From the NCBI GenBank assembly GCA_900549655.1, contig UROZ01000048.1, forward strand, positions 1-13,318: a DNA stretch of 13,318 nucleotides, in the 5' to 3' direction. Shown here in pieces: positions 1-6,921 of this stretch; within the stretch, counting starts at the first letter, position 1, and each line of letters opens with the position of its first letter. Source of the stretch: an uncultured Collinsella sp. GTDB lineage: Bacteria; Actinomycetota; Coriobacteriia; Coriobacteriales; Coriobacteriaceae. The notes beneath the pieces are model-generated. The model did not search any database. It worked only from the letters and a program-made list of their open reading frames with translations, and had not been told where the DNA came from. The position numbers and the translations under genes are program-made.

Positions 1-53
1 GGCTCAACAGTCCGTATTTCACCGCAACTTCTGAGGGGGGCAGGTGGCGCCTG

Positions 54-275
54 CTACGCGGCGGTTACGGACAGGGCATGGAATTTCTCGCCGGCGCCCT
101 CGACGGCGGCGGCGAGCTGCTCGGCGGTCACGGTGTCGGCGCACTCCACCTGGACAGTCTGGGTCTCGTGATCGGCGTCGGCATCGGTCACGCCGGCAAC
201 GTTGAGCAGCGCCGTCTCGACGGTGGCGTCGCAGTGGCCGCACATAAGGCCGGACGTCTTAATGATGTAGTTCAT
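54..275 (-). CDS. copZ: CopZ-like heavy-metal-associated (HMA) metallochaperone
   Basis: A 73-residue protein that is a single HMA domain. It has the metal-binding motif MCGHC (Cys12 and Cys15) in the usual loop after the first beta strand, and the length is normal for CopZ/Atx1-type chaperones. Family knowledge: such proteins carry Cu(I) in the cytoplasm through the two Cys thiols and hand it to a P1B-ATPase. The partner is almost certainly the copA gene just upstream on the same strand. The ATG at 273-275 is supported by an AAGGAG ribosome binding site (281-286 on the minus strand). The gap to copA is 152 bp and holds a large palindrome, so co-transcription is likely but not certain. A GATAAT-like -10 sequence lies about 30 bp before the start, but I see no good -35. 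Met at the position before the first Cys is typical. Copper specificity is inferred from the neighbour; the domain alone could also bind other soft metals. Confidence 0.9.
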   Translation of the reverse strand: MNYIIKTSGLMCGHCDATVETALLNVAGVTDADADHETQTVQVECADTVTAEQLAAAVEGAGEKFHALSVTAA

Positions 276-340
276 GGTTGTCTCCTTATCGATTGAGATT
301 ATCTGACAGTTTAGTCGTGAACGGAGTCATCTTAAAGGCG

Positions 341-433
341 CGTTGAGGTGCCCGAGATTGCCCCGAAAGAGGAGCGAAGCGTACTTTGGGTACGCGAGCG
401 ACGGTTTGAGGGGCAAGGTCGGGTGCCTCAGCG
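341..433. repeat. Imperfect palindromic element between copA and copZ
   Basis: The outer arms 341-364 and 410-433 are inverted copies matching at 19 of 24 positions; some mismatches would be G-U pairs in RNA. Inside is a second, perfect hairpin: GCGTAC (379-384), loop TTTGG, GTACGC (390-395). The whole structure is about 93 bp. Its right arm runs through the last codons and the TGA (428-430) of copA. Neither strand has a T-run after the structure, so it is not an ordinary intrinsic terminator. It could be a dispersed REP-like intergenic repeat or an RNA structure that sets copA/copZ expression ratios. Confidence 0.75.
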
Positions 434-2767
434 TGCCGTCTTGGGCTTAAAGGTTCGTAGGCGCAGCGCATTGCTTACGACACACACGCTCGACAGGCTC
501 ATGGCCGCGGCGCCAAACATCGGCGAGAGCTGCCATCCGGTGAGCGGGAAGAACACGCCCGCCGCCAGCGGAATGCCGATGCCGTTGTAGAACAGCGCCC
601 AGAACAGGTCCTGCTTGATGTTGCGGATCGTGGCGCGCGAAAGCTCGATGGCGCGGGCGACGTCCATGAGGTCGCTGCGCATGAGTACCACGTCGGCGCC
701 CTCCTTGGCGATGTCTGCGCCGGTGCCGATAGCAAGGCCCACGTCGGCGCGCGCCAGGGCGGGGGAGTCGTTGACGCCGTCGCCCACCATGGCGACCTTG
801 CTGCCCGCATCCTGCAGCTCGCGTACGTGGTGCTCCTTGTCGGCGGGGAGGACGTCGGCGATGACCTGTTCGCTGCTCAGCCCCACGCGGCGGGCGATTG
901 CTTCGGCCGTCACACGGTTATCGCCGGTGAGCATGCGCACGTCGACGCCGAGCTTGCGGAGCGCGGCGATGGCCTCGGCGCTCGTCTCTTTGACCTCGTC
1001 GGCCACGGCGATGGTACCGGCAAGCTCGCCGTTCTTGGCAAAGAACAGCGGCGTCTTGCCCTCGGCGGCAAATTGCTCGGCAAGACCCGCGGGCACGGTA
1101 ACGCCCAGCTCGTCCATCAGGCGTACGTTGCCGGCTGCAATGGCGTTTTGCCCTTCGCGCGCCGTAACGCCTCGTCCGGGCACGGCGGCAAAGTCCTCGA
1201 CCGTGCGCGCGACAATTCCGCGCGTCTCGCACTCGGCCATAATCGCCTCGGCCAGCGGGTGCTTGCTTGATCGCTCCAGCGCGGCGGCCAGCTTGAGCAG
1301 CGCCTTTTCGCTCATGGCGGGCGATCCGTCGGCGCGCGTGGCTACCACGATATCGGTCACGGCAGGCTTGCCGCGAGTGACCGTTCCCGTCTTATCGAGC
1401 ACCACGGTGCCCACGCTGCGCAGATTCTCCAGCGACTCGGCGCTCTTGAACAGAATGCCCATCTCGGCGCCCTTGCCGGTGCCGACCATAATGGCGACGG
1501 GCGTGGCCAGACCCAATGCGCACGGACAGCTGATCACCAGCACGGCCACGGCGGAGGTGAGCGCCTCGTTTATGCTGCCGGTCAGTGCCATCCACACCGC
1601 AAAGGTCACAGCCGAGATCACGAACACCACGGGCACGAACACGCCGGCGACTTTATCGGCCATACGGGCGATGGGCGCCTTGGTGGCGTTGGCGTCCTCG
1701 ACGAGCTGGATAATCTTGGCGAGCGACGTGTCGGCGCCCACGCGTGTGGCACGGAAGGTAAACGAGCCGGTGCGGTTGACAGTGGCGGCGTTGACGGTGT
1801 CGCCGGCGGTCTTTTCCACGGGGATGGACTCGCCGGTGAGCGCGCTCTCGTCCACGGCCGAGCTGCCCTCGAGCACCACGCCATCGACAGGGATGGACTC
1901 GCCGGGGCGCACGCGCAGCACCTGGCCGGGCAGAATGGCATCGACGTCGACGGTGGCCTCGCTGCCGTCCTCTGCCACGACGGTCGCGGTCTTGGGTGCT
2001 AAGTCGATGAGCGCCTCGATAGCGCCGCCGGTCTTGGACTTGCTGCGCGTCTCGAGGTATTTGCCCACGGTGACGAGCGACAGGATGGTGCCGGCGCTCT
2101 CAAAATACAGGTTGTCCATGCTCGTCATCATGGCCTCGTGCACCTGACCTGCGGCTAGCTGGTCGGCCATGATGAACATGGCGTAGAGCGACCAGGCGAT
2201 GGAGGCGGTGGCGCCCACGGCAATAAGGGCGTCCATGGTAGGCGCGCCGTGCGCGAGTGATTTAAACCCGTTGATAAAGTACGCGTCGTTGACGTAGACG
2301 ATGGGAATGAGCAGGACGAGCTCGGTGAGCGCGAACGTCATGCTGTGGGTGTGGTCGGTGAAGATGCCGGGCAGCGGCCAGCCGAGCATGTGCCCCATGC
2401 CTATGTAGAACAGTGGGATGAGGAATACGATCGAGACGATGAGGCGGGTGCGCATGGCAGAGGCGGCGGCCTCCAACTTTTTGGTCGGTGACTCCATATG
2501 GGCGGCGCCGGACCTGGCTTGCGCACTTCCGCTTTGGACAGCGTCGGTGCCCGTGCTGATGGGTGAGGCCGAGTAGCCCGCGCGGTCGACAGCGGTGCAG
2601 ATGTCGTCGGGGGAGACCTGCGCAGGGTCGTAGTCGACCATCATGGAACCGGCGAGTAGGTTGACCGCGACGCTTTGGACGCCGTCGAGTTTGCTCACGG
2701 CACGGTCCACATGCGCCTGGCAGGCGGCGCATGTCATGCCGCCCACGTCGAACTTATCTTGAGCCAT
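428..2767 (-). CDS. copA: Cu(I)-exporting P1B-type ATPase
   Basis: This 779-residue ATP-driven copper exporter of the cytoplasmic membrane has every P1B-1 hallmark. There is one N-terminal HMA domain with MTCAAC (Cys13, Cys16), then a linker and the first membrane helices (about 105-200). The actuator TGES is at 311-314 and the transmembrane metal site CPC at 414-416. The phosphorylation motif DKTGT is at 458-462 with acceptor Asp458. The nucleotide-domain HP dipeptide is at 503-504 and GDGVND at 662-667. The last two helices hold YN (727-728) and MxxSS (756-760), the residues that give Cu(I)/Ag(I) specificity. The length is normal for a one-HMA CopA. The ATG at 2765-2767 follows a strong AAGGAG ribosome binding site. 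A CsoR-type operator lies upstream, and a copZ-like gene follows on the same strand. The stop codon lies inside a palindromic element. Identity is secure; Cu(I) over Ag(I) as the physiological substrate is family inference. Confidence 0.97.
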   Translation of the reverse strand: MAQDKFDVGGMTCAACQAHVDRAVSKLDGVQSVAVNLLAGSMMVDYDPAQVSPDDICTAVDRAGYSASPISTGTDAVQSGSAQARSGAAHMESPTKKLEAAASAMRTRLIVSIVFLIPLFYIGMGHMLGWPLPGIFTDHTHSMTFALTELVLLIPIVYVNDAYFINGFKSLAHGAPTMDALIAVGATASIAWSLYAMFIMADQLAAGQVHEAMMTSMDNLYFESAGTILSLVTVGKYLETRSKSKTGGAIEALIDLAPKTATVVAEDGSEATVDVDAILPGQVLRVRPGESIPVDGVVLEGSSAVDESALTGESIPVEKTAGDTVNAATVNRTGSFTFRATRVGADTSLAKIIQLVEDANATKAPIARMADKVAGVFVPVVFVISAVTFAVWMALTGSINEALTSAVAVLVISCPCALGLATPVAIMVGTGKGAEMGILFKSAESLENLRSVGTVVLDKTGTVTRGKPAVTDIVVATRADGSPAMSEKALLKLAAALERSSKHPLAEAIMAECETRGIVARTVEDFAAVPGRGVTAREGQNAIAAGNVRLMDELGVTVPAGLAEQFAAEGKTPLFFAKNGELAGTIAVADEVKETSAEAIAALRKLGVDVRMLTGDNRVTAEAIARRVGLSSEQVIADVLPADKEHHVRELQDAGSKVAMVGDGVNDSPALARADVGLAIGTGADIAKEGADVVLMRSDLMDVARAIELSRATIRNIKQDLFWALFYNGIGIPLAAGVFFPLTGWQLSPMFGAAAMSLSSVCVVSNALRLRTFKPKTAR

Positions 2768-2814
2768 GGCTTCTCCTTTCTGTGGTTCGGTGTTGGAATT
2801 GTTAACCTGCCGAT

Positions 2815-2845
2815 ACTATACACCCATACCCCCTGGGGGTGTCCA
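2815..2845 (-). promoter_or_regulatory. Predicted copA promoter with CsoR-type operator in the spacer
   Basis: Reading the minus strand, a TGGACA -35 (2840-2845) and a TATAGT -10 (2815-2820) are separated by 19 bp. The 13-bp palindrome ACCCCCTGGGGGT (2828-2840) fills most of that spacer. A C-run/G-run dyad of this kind in front of a copper ATPase is typical of CsoR operators, where the repressor leaves DNA on binding Cu(I). A 19-bp spacer is also a mark of MerR/CueR-activated promoters, but their operators are usually less G/C-polar. No regulator gene is in the window, so the regulator's identity is inferred. Confidence 0.7.
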
Positions 2846-2869
2846 GTACAGAAATAATATATGAGATTT

Positions 2870-2933
2870 CGTTACAGATGAGGATGGATGGTTGGCCGAT
2901 GGACCGTCCCAACCAATCATCTCAATCTGTAAC
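2870..2933. repeat. Half copy of the 59-bp repeat, forming a hairpin with unit 1
   Basis: GTTACAGATGAG at 2871-2882 matches the start of the right arm of the 59-bp repeat, but there is no left arm before it; that place is taken by the copA promoter. The stretch up to 2933 can still fold, because GTTACAGAT pairs with ATCTGTAAC of unit 1 and GGTTGG pairs with CCAACC further in. It looks like a remnant of a fourth unit or an arm captured next to the promoter. Confidence 0.6.
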
Positions 2934-2976
2934 ATCTAGCAGGGAAAATGACCTCTAACTGTTACAGATCGAGACA
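2918..2976. repeat. 59-bp hairpin repeat, unit 1
   Basis: The left arm CATCTCAATCTGTAACA (2918-2934) and right arm TGTTACAGATCGAGACA (2960-2976) are inverted copies around a 25-nt centre. The centre starts TCTAG and contains TGACC. It is separated from unit 2 by 21 bp. Confidence 0.9.
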
Positions 2977-2997
2977 TTGCGTCGAGCCACAACTTAA

Positions 2998-3056
2998 CGT
3001 CTCAATCTGTAATATCTGGGGACCGTTTTGCCTGCTAGATGTTACAAATCGAGACA
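2998..3056. repeat. 59-bp hairpin repeat, unit 2
   Basis: The left arm CGTCTCAATCTGTAATA (2998-3014) and right arm TGTTACAAATCGAGACA (3040-3056) flank a 25-nt centre containing GGACCGTTTTGCC, very close to the centre of unit 6 more than 7 kb away. It starts 80 bp after unit 1. Confidence 0.9.
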
Positions 3057-3078
3057 AACCATTCGAGGGTAACCCGAA

Positions 3079-3137
3079 CATCTCGATCTGTAACAGTAAG
3101 ACCGATATTTGGGTCCTACATGTTACGGATCGAGACA
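3079..3137. repeat. 59-bp hairpin repeat, unit 3
   Basis: The left arm CATCTCGATCTGTAACA (3079-3095) and right arm TGTTACGGATCGAGACA (3121-3137) flank a 25-nt centre. Here the centre itself pairs (GTAAGACC with GGTCCTAC), so the whole unit can form one nearly continuous hairpin. It starts 81 bp after unit 2, with a 22-bp gap. Confidence 0.9.
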
Positions 3138-3265
3138 ATCTCGGAGCAGATGCCCCGGGCATACAACGTAAAACGCCGGGGCGCCCGCGTGATGGGCGTC
3201 CTGGCGCATGCTGGGCAGGGTTTGCGAAGCGGTGGGAGGGAGGAGAAGCCGTCCTCCCGAAGCCC
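3138..3265. other. Intergenic tail of the LPXTG gene; hairpin without T-run
   Basis: This is GC-rich sequence with no credible ORF. Just after the surface-protein stop codon, on the minus strand, is a 7-bp hairpin (3238-3258; GGGAGGA and TCCTCCC around a 7-nt loop). It sits where a terminator would, but no T-run follows, so it is only a weak terminator candidate. Confidence 0.35.
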
Positions 3266-6200
3266 TTACTCCTGACGACGTTTCTTGTCGGTTAGGAAGA
3301 CACCGGCGGCTACGAGCACGACACCTCCGATGACAAACGTCTCACCGGCGAGCGCAGCATTGTCGCCTGTGGCGGGAAGTGCCGAGTTGGCGGCCGTCTT
3401 GGCGTTGCCGGCAGACGGCTTTCCAGCAACCGGCTTAGCGGCAGCCTGCGTGATCTTGGCCTGCTCGGCCTTCGCCGCCTCTTGCTCCTGGTGGGCGATC
3501 TCGTCCTTCAGGGCTTGCTCGGCGGCTACGCGTTTTGCCTTCGCCTCGTTGTAGCTGTTGAGAGCCGCGGTGTAGGCGGGCGTCGCAGCATCAAGGTCTG
3601 CCTGAGCGGTATCAAGTGCGACCTTTGCGTTATGTTCTGCCTGCTTGGCGGCGACGCACTTGGCAAAGAGGGCATTGAGCGTATCGTTCGCGTTTGCGTC
3701 AGAGCCAGTAGCAATACCGTTTTCGACGTTGATGGACTTGAGCTTTCCAAGGGCGGAGGCAGCAACGTCCGATGCAGCCTGAGAATTCTCGACCGCCTGT
3801 TCGGCGTTCGCGATGGCATCATTTGCCGCACCAAGGGCGACTCCGGCCTCAGTCACTGCTGCGTCGGCGTCCTTCTTGGCCGCCTTGGCCGCGGTAAGAT
3901 TGTTGGCCGCGTTGCTCAGGGCGTCGGCATGGGCCTTCTTTGAAGCAAAGTCGTTTTTCGCCGTGGTCAGATCGCTCGCAGCGTGCTCCGCGGTCGCCGC
4001 CTTGGCCTCGGCGTTGTCCTTCGCGGTGTCGAGGGCCTGCTTCTTGGCAGCCGCGTCGCGCTCCGCCTTTTCGAGAGCACTCTGGGCAGACGTCTGGGCT
4101 GCCGTGGCTTCATCAAGCGTTTGATGGGCCTTGTCAGCCTTTTCCTGAGCCGCAGCAACATCGGCAGAATACTTGGCAAGTTCCTTCTTTGCATCTTGCA
4201 GAGCCTGCTGCTTTACGAGAGTCTCTGCCTTGGCGTCATCAACCTTCTTCTGACTCTGAGCGGCTTGCTCTTGCGATGCCTTAAGCTCGGCGCGCTTCTG
4301 GTTGACGACCTGCTCTGCGGTCGCCACGTTACTTTGGGCGGCTTTGACCTGGTCTTCGGCTTCGGTAACTTTTCCGTTTGCCTTGGCAAGATTCTGCTCT
4401 GCTTGAGCGACCTCGGCAGCGGCACCTGCTACGTTGCCATTTTCGGTGGCAAGGTTATTGTTTGCGGTGTCAACGCCTTCTCGCTTTTGAGCGACGAGGG
4501 TCTCAGCTGCCTTTACGGCATCGGCTTTCGATGCCGCCGTGCTGCGAGTTTGCTCGAGATTTGTTTTCGCGGCGGCAAGGTTATCGCTGGCTTTGGAGAG
4601 GCTCAGCTGATACTGATCAAAGAGACTCTCGAACTCATCGATCGAGTATTCTTTCTCGTACGAACCGTAATTGTTGTCGATCTCCAAGACGAACACATAC
4701 GGCCAAAGGGTTCCGCGCGAGTTGATGCCGTATCCCATGGTTTTGGCGTTAGGTTGTACGATATTCAAATAATGGCCGACGGTGCCAAAACCCACGCCTT
4801 GGGCTCCGAATTCGGTACCGTGACTCCAGAAAGTCTTCCAAGCATCTTTGGGGGCAACGTTGCCAAGGCCGGCTTTCGCTGCAGCATCGTCAAATATTTT
4901 CTTTTCGCCATCAACCCATTGGTGCGCGATGTTTTCTTTCGTGCTGAAGTTCCAAGCGGCATTTTCAAATCCGGCATAGTCTGAGTGCCCCTTCGTTGCG
5001 TCGGAGTAATTGGAATCAGACTGAGCGATTGCCATTTGCTCTGCCGTCACCTTAAGCTCGCTAAGGCCGACGCTTTTGCGATATTCATTAATTTCGCGCA
5101 GCTTGCCAAACGAAAGCTTGGCGTTGTCGAGTGACGTGCCGTCTTTTTTATCGCCAATGGTCGTCGGGTTTTTATCGCTCTGCCTATAGATGATGTTTGC
5201 AGCGTCGTTGGCACCGATGAACTGGTAGAAGCCGATGACGCTCTGCGCCTCCGCCGTCGTTGCCTTATCGGTTGCCGCCTTGCACGTATCGTATGCTTTC
5301 TGTGCATCGATAACGGCTTGATCGGCGGCCGCCTGGTTTGCCTTGGCAGTTTTGAGCGCCTTGTCTGCCTGCTCCTTCTCGGCTTTTGCCTGATCGACTT
5401 GTTTCTGAGCGGCCTTTGCTTTCTCCAGTTCGGTAGCATGTGCCTGCTTTGCCGAGGTCAACTCCGATCGCGCCGCATCGGCTTTCGTCTGGGCTGCCGT
5501 TACATCATTTTCGGCTGCTGCGACTGTCTGCTTCTTGGCTTCGAGCTCGCTTTCGGCACCGGTGAGGGCGTCCTGCTTGGATGCAACGTCGCTATTTGCC
5601 TGAGAAAGGCCTGCTTCGGCAGCCGCCTGCTGCTGCTTCGCCTGGTCGAGTGCGCTTTGGGCAGCATCGACCTTTGCCTGGGCGGCGTCATACTCCGGGC
5701 CCTCGGCGCCTGCCTTTGCGGCCGCCAAATCGGCTTGTGCGCTGTCGTACGCTGTCTGTGCCGCAACTACCTTACCATCCGCGGCGGTCTTTTCCTGCTG
5801 GGCGGAAGCCAGCGTGCCTGCCGCCTCGTCGTAAGCGCTCTGCGCGGCGCTCTGAGCCTGCTGGGCATCGGCGAGCGCGGAATCGGCAGCGGCCTTCGCA
5901 GCCTTTGCTTGGTCCAGAGCGGCCTGCGCATCTGCGGCAGCCTGCTCGGCGACCTTGATTTCCTCCGGCGTTGCGTTGGCGGCTGCCTTCTGGGCTGCCT
6001 CGAGCTTGGCCTGCGCATCAGCTGCCGCCTGCTTTGCGGCATCAAGGACCTTCGACTTGTCCTCGGCGTCGGTCTTGGCTGCATCGAGCTTTCCTTGGGC
6101 ATCCTTCAGCGTGGCACTGGCGCTGTCGGCCGCCTTGACGCTTTCATCGAGCTGGCGAGCATATTCGGCGCGCGCGGCGGCCTCTGCCTGCGAATTATCG

Positions 6201-6601
6201 GAGACGGAGGCGTCATAGGTGCTTTGTGCGTTGTCGCGGGCCGCCTGCTTTTCGGTATAGGGGGCAGCCACCGTGTCGTAGTCGGATTTGGCGTCTGCCT
6301 CGGCAGCCTTTGCGGCATCGATCGCAGCCTGCAGGTCGGCAATCTTCTGGGCGTTTGCCTTTACTGCGGAGCCTGCCGCCTCGCCGGCGTGGACAGCAAG
6401 CGGCGACATGATCGCGTCCTGTGCCGTGGTATCACTCGCATCGTTGGCGAATGCCGAGAACGGCGCGAGCAGCGTCGAGCCAGTCATAGCGATGGTGGTT
6501 GCCGCGGTGACGGCGAGTCGTGTTGCCTTGTGGCCCGAGAATGTGGGGCGAGGCTCGGCGCCGCCTGAGACTTCCAAGTGTTTAGGTGCGTACTTTGCCA
6601 T
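3266..6601 (-). CDS. LPXTG-anchored coiled-coil surface protein with central CAP domain
   Basis: A 1,111-residue secreted, wall-anchored protein. The signal peptide has a long N-region, a hydrophobic core (about 28-50) and a likely cut after AFA (50-52). Residues 80-446 form a long Ala/Lys/Gln/Asp-rich coiled coil. A globular part at 447-655 is a CAP (SCP/PR1-like) domain, with INEYR near 503, GHSDY, ENIA and GHYLNI near 607; its His and Glu are the conserved cavity residues. A second coiled-coil arm runs from about 655 to 1040, broken near 950-980. The C-terminus has sortase motif LPATG (1075-1079), a hydrophobic helix and the charged tail KKRRQE. There are only two Cys (440 and about 982). 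I chose the ATG at 6599-6601 because GGGAGAAG lies just upstream; an in-frame TTG at 6613 overlaps that site and is unlikely. No sortase gene is present. The role is unknown: adhesion or a cell-wall stalk is inference, and bacterial CAP domains have varied functions. Confidence 0.92.
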   Translation of the reverse strand: MAKYAPKHLEVSGGAEPRPTFSGHKATRLAVTAATTIAMTGSTLLAPFSAFANDASDTTAQDAIMSPLAVHAGEAAGSAVKANAQKIADLQAAIDAAKAAEADAKSDYDTVAAPYTEKQAARDNAQSTYDASVSDNSQAEAAARAEYARQLDESVKAADSASATLKDAQGKLDAAKTDAEDKSKVLDAAKQAAADAQAKLEAAQKAAANATPEEIKVAEQAAADAQAALDQAKAAKAAADSALADAQQAQSAAQSAYDEAAGTLASAQQEKTAADGKVVAAQTAYDSAQADLAAAKAGAEGPEYDAAQAKVDAAQSALDQAKQQQAAAEAGLSQANSDVASKQDALTGAESELEAKKQTVAAAENDVTAAQTKADAARSELTSAKQAHATELEKAKAAQKQVDQAKAEKEQADKALKTAKANQAAADQAVIDAQKAYDTCKAATDKATTAEAQSVIGFYQFIGANDAANIIYRQSDKNPTTIGDKKDGTSLDNAKLSFGKLREINEYRKSVGLSELKVTAEQMAIAQSDSNYSDATKGHSDYAGFENAAWNFSTKENIAHQWVDGEKKIFDDAAAKAGLGNVAPKDAWKTFWSHGTEFGAQGVGFGTVGHYLNIVQPNAKTMGYGINSRGTLWPYVFVLEIDNNYGSYEKEYSIDEFESLFDQYQLSLSKASDNLAAAKTNLEQTRSTAASKADAVKAAETLVAQKREGVDTANNNLATENGNVAGAAAEVAQAEQNLAKANGKVTEAEDQVKAAQSNVATAEQVVNQKRAELKASQEQAAQSQKKVDDAKAETLVKQQALQDAKKELAKYSADVAAAQEKADKAHQTLDEATAAQTSAQSALEKAERDAAAKKQALDTAKDNAEAKAATAEHAASDLTTAKNDFASKKAHADALSNAANNLTAAKAAKKDADAAVTEAGVALGAANDAIANAEQAVENSQAASDVAASALGKLKSINVENGIATGSDANANDTLNALFAKCVAAKQAEHNAKVALDTAQADLDAATPAYTAALNSYNEAKAKRVAAEQALKDEIAHQEQEAAKAEQAKITQAAAKPVAGKPSAGNAKTAANSALPATGDNAALAGETFVIGGVVLVAAGVFLTDKKRRQE

Positions 6602-6741
6602 TTCTTCTCCCAATCGTTGAAGGGGTACCTATGACAATTCGTACGTTACGACCGCCGAAAGGGTTCCTGTTGCGCAACATTGGCAAGGAAATATCGACAC
6701 ACTTGAATCACATTTACGAGGCGAAGTTCTCGGCAAGCTAA
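6602..6741. other. Leader region of the LPXTG gene
   Basis: This 140-bp gap lies between the surface-protein start and the first repeat unit. It is less GC-rich than the flanking genes and presumably carries the gene's promoter. I could not find a convincing -35/-10 pair on the minus strand. No ORF is credible. Confidence 0.4.
6604..6611 (-). promoter_or_regulatory. Ribosome binding site fixing the LPXTG-protein start
   Basis: GGGAGAAG on the minus strand ends 2 nt before the ATG (GGAG core 5 nt away). It selects the ATG at 6601 over the in-frame TTG 12 bp upstream, which would place the site inside the coding region. Confidence 0.75.
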
Positions 6742-6800
6742 TGTCTCGTCCTGTAACATCTAGAGAGGTTTTTGACCCCTTACTGTTACAGATTGAGATG
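6742..6800. repeat. 59-bp hairpin repeat, unit 4
   Basis: The left arm TGTCTCGTCCTGTAACA (6742-6758) and right arm TGTTACAGATTGAGATG (6784-6800) flank a 25-nt centre that resembles unit 1 (TCTAG at the start, TGACC in the middle). It lies upstream of the LPXTG gene. Confidence 0.9.
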
Positions 6801-6821
6801 TTGTCTCGCGGGGTTGGGGTT

Positions 6822-6880
6822 TGTCTCGTTCTGTAACATCTAGACCTGTATCTGCCGAGCTAGTGTTACAGATCGAGACA
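6822..6880. repeat. 59-bp hairpin repeat, unit 5
   Basis: The left arm TGTCTCGTTCTGTAACA (6822-6838) and right arm TGTTACAGATCGAGACA (6864-6880) flank a 25-nt centre bounded by CTAG on both sides. It starts exactly 80 bp after unit 4, with a 21-bp gap, and ends 41 bp beyond the kinase stop codon. No T-run follows on the minus strand, so it is not a standard terminator for the kinase gene. Confidence 0.9.
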
Positions 6881-6921
6881 ATTGCCGGGGAGGGGTCCCG
6901 TCATGGCAAGACGCCCGCCGC

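Noticed and set aside
40..54. Hairpin at the copZ stop codon as a terminator
   Set aside because: It is only a 5-bp stem overlapping the stop codon, followed on the minus strand by a C-run instead of T residues.
615..2147. 510-residue ORF antisense to copA
   Set aside because: It is a Ser/Thr/Ala-rich shadow of a high-GC gene whose own frame carries all P1B-ATPase motifs.
2918..3137. CRISPR array (regular repeats with 21-22 bp spacers)
   Set aside because: Repeats of 59 bp are too long, differ too much between copies and are fully palindromic. Spacers are short, only two occur here, and there are no cas genes.
2948..3295. Small ORFs in the repeat array between copA and the LPXTG gene
   Set aside because: They translate the hairpin repeats on both strands, lack ribosome binding sites, and show no protein-like conservation pattern.
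5318..6568. 416-residue ORF antisense to the LPXTG protein
   Set aside because: Its Leu/Gly/Cys-rich, repetitive content is the complement of the Ala/Lys/Gln coiled coil; no ribosome binding site was seen.
6822..6880. Repeat unit 5 as the kinase gene's terminator
   Set aside because: It is well placed after the stop codon, but the sequence following the hairpin on the minus strand is C/A-rich with no T-run.
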